42,877 nt of DNA from Sphingomonadales bacterium (GTDB lineage Bacteria; Bacteroidota; Bacteroidia; UBA7662): NCBI GenBank assembly GCA_016872215.1, contig VHAX01000019.1:1-42877 (forward strand), written 5' to 3'. The position numbers were made by a program, and so were the translations under genes. Shown piece by piece: positions 7,874 through 13,980 of this stretch. The notes beneath the pieces were generated by a model. It saw only the letters and a program-made list of their open reading frames with translations, had not been told where the DNA came from and did no database searches. The stretch's first letter is position 1; each line of letters opens with the position of its first letter.

Positions 7874-9547
7874 ATGGCCGACCACAAAATCATTTTTTCC
7901 ATGGCCGGAGTCAGCAAAACGATTCCGACCGGGAAAACCATCCTCAAAAATATCTATTTATCCTTCTTTTATGGAGCCAAGATTGGGGTGCTTGGGCTCA
8001 ACGGTGCGGGTAAATCGACCTTGCTGCGCATCATTGCCGGTATTGACAATTCCTATCAAGGTGAAGTTGTTTTTTCCCCAGGCTATATTGCCGGATATCT
8101 CTCGCAGGAGCCCCAACTCGACCCTAATAAAACCGTCCTCCAGGTGGTACAAGAGGGTGTTCAGCCCATCATAGACCTGCTCAATGAGTTCGAGCAAATC
8201 AGCAATGCCTTTGGGGAACCCGATGCCGACTTCGATAAGTTGTTGTCGCGCCAGGCCGAGGTGCAGGAGCAACTCGATGCGGCCGATGCATGGACGATCG
8301 ACCACCGCCTATCGCTTGCTATGGAAGCACTTATGTGTCCACCAGCGGACACCCTTATTTCCGTGCTTTCCGGCGGTGAGCGCCGCCGAGTAGCGCTTTG
8401 TCGACTTCTGCTTCAAGAACCGGATGTACTTCTACTCGACGAACCTACCAACCACCTCGACGCGGAAAGCATCGATTGGCTCGAGCAACATCTGCAGCGC
8501 TACAAAGGCACGGTCATCGCCGTAACACACGACCGCTATTTCCTCGATAAAGTAGCCGGGTGGATCCTCGAACTCGACCGTGGGGAGGGCATCCCGTTTG
8601 AGGGTAATTACAGCGGTTGGTTGGAACAGAAGTCGAGGCGCCTTGCCCGGGAGGAGAAAGGTGAAAGCAAAAGACAAAAAACCCTGCAACGGGAATTAGA
8701 GTGGGTGCGCATGGCACCCAAAGCCCGCCATGCAAAGTCGAGGGCCCGCCTCAATGCCTACAACAACCTCTTGAACGAGGATGTGGCCGAAAAAGAACAG
8801 AAACTGGAGCTATTTATCCCTCCTGGTCCACGTTTAGGGCAAAATGTGATCGATGCAACAGGCGTATTTAAAAGTTATGGCGACAGACAGCTGATTCAAA
8901 ACCTCAACTTCTCACTTCCACCAGCCGGCGTGGTAGGAATTATTGGTCCAAACGGGGTCGGTAAAACCACCCTCTTTCGGATGATTATGGGACTGGAGCG
9001 CCCCGATCAGGGCTCGTTTACCGTTGGGGAAACTGTGCAAATTGGGTATGTCGACCAGTCACATGAGGGATTACTGCCCGAAAAGTCAGTTTTCGAGGTG
9101 GTCACTGGTGGAACTGAGACCATGATGCTGGTCGGCCGACAGGTGAATTCCAGGGCCTACCTATCGAAATTTAATTTCAGTGGCAACGACCAGAGTAAAA
9201 AAATCGGGGAGTTGAGTGGTGGCGAACGCAACCGGGTTCACCTTGCCATGACCTTACGTCAGGGTGCGAATGTGCTGCTGCTGGACGAGCCCACGAACGA
9301 CATCGACGTTAATACCCTGCGTGCGCTGGAAGAAGCGATCGAAAACTTCGCGGGCTGCGCCGTCATCATTTCCCACGACCGCTGGTTTCTCGACCGGGTG
9401 TGCACACACATGCTGGCCTACGAGGGTCAGGGCGAGTTCTATTATTTTGAAGGAAATTATACAGAATACGAGGAGAATCTTCGTCGCCGCAAAGGCGAAT
9501 CGGCCGTTCGGCGTAACCGCTACCGTGACCTTTCGGGTCGTTCCTAA
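7874..9547 (+). CDS. ettA: Energy-dependent translational throttle protein EttA (ABC-F)
   Basis: Cytosolic ABC-F ATPase that binds the ribosomal E site and gates the first elongation steps according to ATP/ADP ratio. At 557 residues it matches EttA (E. coli 555). It has two ABC cassettes: Walker A GLNGAGKST (41-49), signature LSGGERR (165-171) and Walker B LLLDEPTNHLD (E190); then GPNGVGKTT (358-366), LSGGERN and LLLDEPTNDID. Between them (about 240-320) is the charged P-site tRNA-interaction motif region with many Arg/Lys. The N-terminal segment LKNIYLSFFYGAKIGVLGLNG is EttA-like rather than Uup- or YheS-like. There is no membrane segment. Eleven bases separate it from the phosphoribosyltransferase gene, suggesting co-transcription. 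Confidence 0.94.
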   Translation: MADHKIIFSMAGVSKTIPTGKTILKNIYLSFFYGAKIGVLGLNGAGKSTLLRIIAGIDNSYQGEVVFSPGYIAGYLSQEPQLDPNKTVLQVVQEGVQPIIDLLNEFEQISNAFGEPDADFDKLLSRQAEVQEQLDAADAWTIDHRLSLAMEALMCPPADTLISVLSGGERRRVALCRLLLQEPDVLLLDEPTNHLDAESIDWLEQHLQRYKGTVIAVTHDRYFLDKVAGWILELDRGEGIPFEGNYSGWLEQKSRRLAREEKGESKRQKTLQRELEWVRMAPKARHAKSRARLNAYNNLLNEDVAEKEQKLELFIPPGPRLGQNVIDATGVFKSYGDRQLIQNLNFSLPPAGVVGIIGPNGVGKTTLFRMIMGLERPDQGSFTVGETVQIGYVDQSHEGLLPEKSVFEVVTGGTETMMLVGRQVNSRAYLSKFNFSGNDQSKKIGELSGGERNRVHLAMTLRQGANVLLLDEPTNDIDVNTLRALEEAIENFAGCAVIISHDRWFLDRVCTHMLAYEGQGEFYYFEGNYTEYEENLRRRKGESAVRRNRYRDLSGRS

Positions 9548-9558
9548 ATTTTCTGCAT

Positions 9559-10107
9559 ATGAATACCGCCAACTCAACTTCTGAATCACACAAAGCCCCG
9601 TTTCCCGGCGGTACGTGTATTTTATCGCCCGATCGTTGTCGACAGACGCTACGGCGCATGGCCTGCCAGATCCTGGAACGAAATTATGAGGAGAGACGTA
9701 TTCTACTTGCAGGGGTGCGTAGTGGTGGTGATGGGGTTGCCGACCAGTTGGCGCGTGAATTGAAGTCGTTAAATCCTGAATTGGTGGTGGAGGTCACACA
9801 CATCACACTGGATAAGCTACACCCAGACCAAAGCCCGGTCAACATTGGGGTGGATGTAGTGCCCTGGACCAATGGTGTAGTGGTGGTGGTAGATGATGTG
9901 GCCCATACGGGAAGAACCCTGCTCCATGCCTTGCGCCCCTTTCTGGGCACCTCACTCCTTCGTCTCCAAGTGGCCGTTTTGGTGGATCGTGCCCATAAAA
10001 CCCATCCCATCCACCCCGACTATGTAGGCTTGTCGCTCGCCACCACCCTACAGGAGCATATTGAAGTAGTACAATCCGACGGTTTTTTTTCCGTATGGCT
10101 CTTGTAG
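9559..10107 (+). CDS. PyrR-like type I phosphoribosyltransferase
   Basis: 182 residues with the PRPP-binding loop VVVVVDDVAHTGRT (107-120) of type I PRTases. The PyrR-like C-terminal pattern LQVAVLVDRAHKTHPIHPDYVGLSLATTLQEHIEV corresponds to the B. subtilis PyrR segment ending in DYIG. PyrR proteins have uracil phosphoribosyltransferase activity and, in Firmicutes, attenuate pyr operons. In Bacteroidota such homologues occur without a pyr attenuator, so the regulatory role is not assumed here. The first 15 residues are low-complexity and may be an extension. No pyr genes lie nearby. It is 11 bases after ettA. A hypoxanthine/uracil PRTase of related fold is an alternative. Confidence 0.8.
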   Translation: MNTANSTSESHKAPFPGGTCILSPDRCRQTLRRMACQILERNYEERRILLAGVRSGGDGVADQLARELKSLNPELVVEVTHITLDKLHPDQSPVNIGVDVVPWTNGVVVVVDDVAHTGRTLLHALRPFLGTSLLRLQVAVLVDRAHKTHPIHPDYVGLSLATTLQEHIEVVQSDGFFSVWLL

Positions 10108-10122
10108 TGAGCTCTATATTCC

Positions 10123-10370
10123 TGAAACGAGGCTCAATGCATTGAACTTAGATTTGCCCACTTTATTGACTTGTAACAATTCTTCGCACTGAATTGAAAC
10201 GAGGCTCAGCGGTTTAAGATGCCCTCCACCTCGATTTCGAAAACACGGTTCAGCGATATACGGCCACCACCATCTGGATTTCGAAAAAGAGACTCCCCGG
10301 TTTAAGATGCCCTCAACGCGATTTCGAAAACACGGTTCAGCGATATACGGCCACCACCATTGAGATTTCG
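10123..10370. repeat. Degenerate tandem repeat cluster that includes a copy of the ridA 3' end
   Basis: TGAAACGAGGCTCA occurs at 10123-10136 and 10195-10208. GGTTTAAGATGCCCTC occurs at 10211-10226 and 10299-10314. A 41-bp segment is perfectly repeated at 10233-10273 and 10320-10360 (offset 87). The right copy contains the stop and last codons of ridA (minus strand); the left copy encodes the same MVVAVYR-stop tail but no upstream ridA sequence. This is best read as an imperfect ~88-bp tandem duplication at a gene terminus. Between 10108 and 10336 nothing else is seen. Confidence 0.8.
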
Positions 10371-10720
10371 ATGTTGGCCTGCCGGGGGAGTCCCGCGGCA
10401 GCGAAGGTCTCCCGGGCTGGCACCTTATCGGCCTCGAAATACCGGCCGTAAATGGCATTCACCGTCGTAAAATGAGCCATATCGGATAATAGAATGGTGG
10501 TTTTCAGGACGGAATGAAAGGAGGTCCCGGCTGCCCACAAGATGGCCTCAAGATTTTTCATCACCTGTTCCGCTTCCTCTTCAATACTATCCTGGATCAT
10601 CATTCCGGTAGCCGGATTCAATGCTATTTGTCCGGATACAAACAGCATTCCATTGTTTTCGACAGCCTGGCTGTAGGGACCAATCGGGGCCGGGGCGGCG
10701 GGGGTTTGGATGTATTTCAT
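10337..10720 (-). CDS. ridA: RidA family reactive intermediate deaminase
   Basis: Hydrolyses reactive enamine/imine intermediates (for example 2-aminoacrylate from PLP dehydratases) in the cytosol as a trimer. With start ATG at 10720 the protein is 127 residues, the normal RidA length. It begins MKYIQTPAAPAPIGPYSQA and has GMLFVSGQIALNPATG, the helix VMKNLEAILWAAG, and the C-terminal VPARETFAAAGLPRQANIEISMVVAVYR. That last stretch contains the family Arg (PARETF) that binds substrate carboxylate and the signature around LPRQANIEI. The frame is open further upstream but that would run into the divergent gene's promoter. The last codons are duplicated downstream (10233-10273). Confidence 0.93.
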   Translation of the reverse strand: MKYIQTPAAPAPIGPYSQAVENNGMLFVSGQIALNPATGMMIQDSIEEEAEQVMKNLEAILWAAGTSFHSVLKTTILLSDMAHFTTVNAIYGRYFEADKVPARETFAAAGLPRQANIEISMVVAVYR

Positions 10721-10742
10721 AGCTCTATGGTTTCTAATTGTG

Positions 10743-10750
10743 TACTTTTG
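10743..10750 (+). promoter_or_regulatory. -7 box of the 3-hydroxyacyl-CoA dehydrogenase-like gene
   Basis: TACTTTTG is a perfect TAnnTTTG match 19 bases before ATG 10770. It excludes the upstream in-frame ATG at 10710, which precedes the promoter. Confidence 0.55.
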
Positions 10751-10752
10751 CG

Positions 10753-10760
10753 GAAATATA
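10753..10760 (-). promoter_or_regulatory. Candidate -7 box of ridA
   Basis: The minus strand reads TATATTTC, 7/8 to the consensus, 32 bases before the ridA ATG. It abuts the oppositely directed box at 10743-10750, so the two promoters overlap within 49 bases of shared DNA. Confidence 0.35.
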
Positions 10761-10769
10761 GCACCCGCC

Positions 10770-11450
10770 ATGCACATTCTGGTCACTGGCCCTGCCGATC
10801 GTCGAGGCAACCTTCTCTCTGCTCTGACTGAACCATCGAGCCACGAATCACTTAGTATAGCATTCACCGAAACCCCTGATCAGGCGGTTTTGTCGACTTG
10901 CGACCTGCTCATCGACCTCGAGTTCGACATGCATCCGGAAATACTCCGTGTATACCTGGAAAAAACTCATCCAGAAGCCTTTTTCATCCTGCATGCCAAT
11001 ACCCTTTCGCTTCGGGAAACAGCGCATTCCTTTAATTTGGTACACCTACTCCACCGTGTGGCAGGAGTGAATGCCTGGCCTGGTTGCCTTGATGGTCCCT
11101 TGTGGGAAATGAGCACGTGCCACGATGCTGCACACGAAACCCTTGAGCACCTGTCAAAGACCGTTGGCTTTGAGTACGAACGGGTGGCTGATCGTGTGGG
11201 CCTCGTCACCCCACGCGTAATGTGCATGATCATCAATGAGGCCTATCTATCCCTGCAAGAGGGTACCGCTGGTCGCAGCGACATCGACTTGGCGATGAAA
11301 TTGGGTACTAACTATCCTGGTGGACCGTTCGAATGGGCCGAGCGGTGGGGCCTCCATGAAGTATCGCGTATGCTTCAGTGCTTACAATCAGCCACGGGTG
11401 ACCCCCGCTACAAGCGTTCGCAGCTGCTCATTGAGGAGGCGATGACCTGA
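10770..11450 (+). CDS. 3-hydroxyacyl-CoA dehydrogenase-like protein, short form
   Basis: 226 residues from ATG 10770. The C-terminal half (about 115-220) is a recognisable 3HCDH C-terminal helical domain: RVGLVTPRVMCMIINEAYLSLQEGTA, then IDLAMKLGTNYPGGPFEWAERWG. The N-terminal half is far shorter than the usual ~180-residue NAD Rossmann domain. It begins MHILVTGPADRRG, and the GxGxxG dinucleotide motif is missing. Substrate-positioning GTNYPGGPFEW is preserved, so acyl-CoA binding is plausible while NAD-dependent oxidation is doubtful. It may be a degenerate paralogue with a non-redox role. Shares a divergent promoter with ridA and converges on the adhesin gene downstream. Confidence 0.75.
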   Translation: MHILVTGPADRRGNLLSALTEPSSHESLSIAFTETPDQAVLSTCDLLIDLEFDMHPEILRVYLEKTHPEAFFILHANTLSLRETAHSFNLVHLLHRVAGVNAWPGCLDGPLWEMSTCHDAAHETLEHLSKTVGFEYERVADRVGLVTPRVMCMIINEAYLSLQEGTAGRSDIDLAMKLGTNYPGGPFEWAERWGLHEVSRMLQCLQSATGDPRYKRSQLLIEEAMT

Positions 11451-11469
11451 AATTGGTTCAGGCATAACA

Positions 11470-13980
11470 TCACCTCCTCAAGAAAATCACACCCTGCCTG
11501 ATTTTATCGGGACCATTGCAGCCGGCATAGGACAGTATGTAATAGTAAGATCCCTCCGGTTTGTTGTCACCGTCCCAGAAAACGGTCGTTCCATTATCTG
11601 AATGAATCAGCCTGCCCCAACAATCGAAAATCTTAAGCTCCATGGGGTGGCTCCACTCGATTTTCCACACATCGTTGTAGGAATCGGCATTGGGTGAGAA
11701 AAAATTGGCCGTTGCCTCCGGAGCAGGGTGCAAAACATTGGTCACACTATATACGGAAGAAGGAGAGACGCAGCCACCCGCCGAAACGAAAACCAAATAA
11801 AACAGCAGTCTCTCGCCTATTTCAGGAAGCAAACACAGATCGCCTTCGCCCACTTGTCTTGTTAAATTTGGATCGGTATACCACAGCAAGCGACCCGTTA
11901 TGTCACGTCCATATTGAAGGGGTAGTCCCATTCGCACGCACACTTCTGTATCGACCAAAGCGGGTGCGACCGGGGTCGTATCGATGATGAGCAATAGAAC
12001 ATTGATGCTGTCGCAGCCATCGGCCTTCACGGTGGTGTCGCGATAAATGCCCGTTTGGGTTCTCGGAATGCCTTGCCAAATGAAACGATCGCATCCAAAT
12101 CTTGTAAAGTTCCTCACCACTGTCTGGCCGAGGTTCAAGTTTAGCGTAACACTGCTGTCGCAACCGAACCTGTTGGCAAACAGAGCGGAATAAACCCCCG
12201 ATTGGGTGAACAGTTGTCCGTTCCACCGAAAGCTATCGCATGCCGTAACATTTAGGTTGATGCGGTTCGAGTAGTGAACCGTAAGCTGAAGGTCCACGAT
12301 GCTGTCACAACCCAGGTAGTTCACCCCAACAAACCTATAGTTGCCCGTGCTGCGCAGGATTCTCCCGTTCCACAGCAGGCTGTCGCACACGGTTCGGGTT
12401 TGTTGGGTTTGGCTAAAAGGGTTAACGGTGAGGTTGAGTGTGATGAAACTATCGCATCCGAGGGCGTTGGAGAGCGTTGCATAATAGGTGCCCCCATTCG
12501 TGAGTGCCTGACCTAGGAAGACAAATGTGTCGGGGGCACAGATCACTACATTCAGCACGAATTGCGTTGGTTGATTCACCATCAGCGTGAGCGTCACCAC
12601 GCTGTCGCACCCCCAGCGGTTCTGAAATATGGCGGTGTATACGCCCGCTATACCCAGTGCCTGATTGTTGAAAATGAATGTGCCAGGAAAGCAAATGGTG
12701 CGGGAGATCGAAACAGTGCTGGGCTGGTAAACGGTCAAATTCAATTGCACCACGCTATCGCAGCCAAGTCGATTGATGAGCGTCGAAAAATACGCGCCCG
12801 ATTGGCGGTACCATTGTCCACCCATCAGAAAGCTATCTGGTGCGCAAAGGGTGCGGCTAAGCAGAACCGAATCGCTTGGGTTGATGGTCAATTGCAGACT
12901 TGCCACACTATCGCAGCCCCGGCTGTTGGTGGTGGTATACGTGTAGGTTCCCGATTGGGTATAGGTTTGTCCGTTCCAGGTATACCGATCACAGGCTGAT
13001 AGGCTTTGAGTAGAAGTTGTGGGCGCTGCTAAAGCAACTATAATACTGCGCGTTGCCAGTGTACATCCCCCCAGAACGACATACAGCGTCCAATTACCCG
13101 TATCAGCCGCTGAAACCCCTGCCAACACCGGGTTTCGCAATGAAGAAAAGAATAGTCCATTGGGACGAACCCACGAATAAGTGGCTCCAGCGAGTGGGTC
13201 GGCCATAAAGCGGGCAGTATCGCCCGGGCACAGGGCAGAAGGTGGACTAGCATTACTCGTTGCCTGAAAATTGGTGGGCACCTGAATGGCGGGGTTGGGT
13301 GAAAACCGCCAGCCTTCAGGATTGGACGCGGGCACAACCCATTGGGTGGAATTGCGGTTGGCCGCGACCTGGGCGGAAGTTCCCGTGGCATTGTGCACCC
13401 CTAATACGGCGGTACCGCCCAACCAAGCCGTACAAGCAGGCTTACTGCTGATAAATACATCGATGAACCCCGTGCATTCATGTAAAACAATCTGAAAAGT
13501 GCCCCGTGTTGACATACATAAATAAAGAGGAATCTGGTTGTAGCTCACCACAAACCTGCGGTTCGGTGCCGTTCCCTGAATTTGGTAACGGATATTGCCC
13601 GTAGATGTGAGCGTCCAGTCCTGCCACGGAGCCATGATGCAGTTTTTGGGAACAGAAGCGGCCGTTGACGGAAGGGGGGCTGAGGTATAAGTGGTTGGTT
13701 GTCCGGATGAAAAGGAAATCCATCCATTGGTGCCTATATACACCTGAGTGTAGTTGACCCCATAAAAGTTGAATGTAAAACCTATTGGCAATGCGGCCGT
13801 AACGCCATCGTCTGAATCAGGAATATAGGCAGCGTTGGCCAATTGTGTGCCTGTGGCAGGTAAGGGCGCGAATGTTTGGGCCGTTAAAAAATAGTTTTGT
13901 GCACAGGCGTAGTTTGGCAGCATCAAAAGTGACAGCCAACAGATGACCGCATGAGGATTAACCAAATCAACGCACCACAT
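11470..13980 (-). CDS. T9SS-exported repeat adhesin with gliding-motility-associated C-terminal domain
   Basis: 836 residues from ATG 13980. Signal peptide about 1-27 (hydrophobic VICWLSLLMLPNYACAQ, ending Ala-Gln). The N-terminal module (about 30-240) resembles nidogen-like/surface domains (IGFTFNFYG, YIGTNGWISF, NCIMAPWQDW, GTFQIVLHECTGFIDVFI). A PKD/Ig-like linker follows, then seven tandem ~48-residue repeats with CDxxxWNGQ, SGxYxxxxxNxxGCDS and LxLTV. It ends in the T9SS type B sorting domain: FFSPNADSYNDVWKIEWSHPMELKIFDCWGRLI to a basic end FLRR. Expected to be exported and cell-surface attached or released. The start overlaps the upstream gene's end by 14 bases, implying translational coupling. 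The ligand is unknown. Confidence 0.85.
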   Translation of the reverse strand: MWCVDLVNPHAVICWLSLLMLPNYACAQNYFLTAQTFAPLPATGTQLANAAYIPDSDDGVTAALPIGFTFNFYGVNYTQVYIGTNGWISFSSGQPTTYTSAPLPSTAASVPKNCIMAPWQDWTLTSTGNIRYQIQGTAPNRRFVVSYNQIPLYLCMSTRGTFQIVLHECTGFIDVFISSKPACTAWLGGTAVLGVHNATGTSAQVAANRNSTQWVVPASNPEGWRFSPNPAIQVPTNFQATSNASPPSALCPGDTARFMADPLAGATYSWVRPNGLFFSSLRNPVLAGVSAADTGNWTLYVVLGGCTLATRSIIVALAAPTTSTQSLSACDRYTWNGQTYTQSGTYTYTTTNSRGCDSVASLQLTINPSDSVLLSRTLCAPDSFLMGGQWYRQSGAYFSTLINRLGCDSVVQLNLTVYQPSTVSISRTICFPGTFIFNNQALGIAGVYTAIFQNRWGCDSVVTLTLMVNQPTQFVLNVVICAPDTFVFLGQALTNGGTYYATLSNALGCDSFITLNLTVNPFSQTQQTRTVCDSLLWNGRILRSTGNYRFVGVNYLGCDSIVDLQLTVHYSNRINLNVTACDSFRWNGQLFTQSGVYSALFANRFGCDSSVTLNLNLGQTVVRNFTRFGCDRFIWQGIPRTQTGIYRDTTVKADGCDSINVLLLIIDTTPVAPALVDTEVCVRMGLPLQYGRDITGRLLWYTDPNLTRQVGEGDLCLLPEIGERLLFYLVFVSAGGCVSPSSVYSVTNVLHPAPEATANFFSPNADSYNDVWKIEWSHPMELKIFDCWGRLIHSDNGTTVFWDGDNKPEGSYYYILSYAGCNGPDKIRQGVIFLRR
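11975..13020 (-). repeat. Seven ~48-codon repeats in the adhesin gene
   Basis: Each unit encodes a Cys-Asp/Pro near the start (CDRYTWNGQ, CDSLLWNGR, CDSFRWNGQ and variants), SGxY in the middle and GCDS followed by LxLTV at the end. Units 2-4 have the variant opening C-(A/F)-P-(D/G)-(S/T)-F. Boundaries are approximate. Confidence 0.75.

Noticed and set aside
10123-10370. CRISPR array
   Set aside because: Repeats are few, unequal in size, mostly directly abutting rather than separated by unique spacers, and partly coding (ridA end).
10710-10769. 20-codon extension of the dehydrogenase-like gene and ridA upstream extension
   Set aside because: Both run through the shared divergent promoter region.
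11446-11462. CCTGAA/TTCAGG hairpin at the end of the dehydrogenase-like gene as terminator
   Set aside because: Only a 6-bp stem and no T-run follows on either strand.
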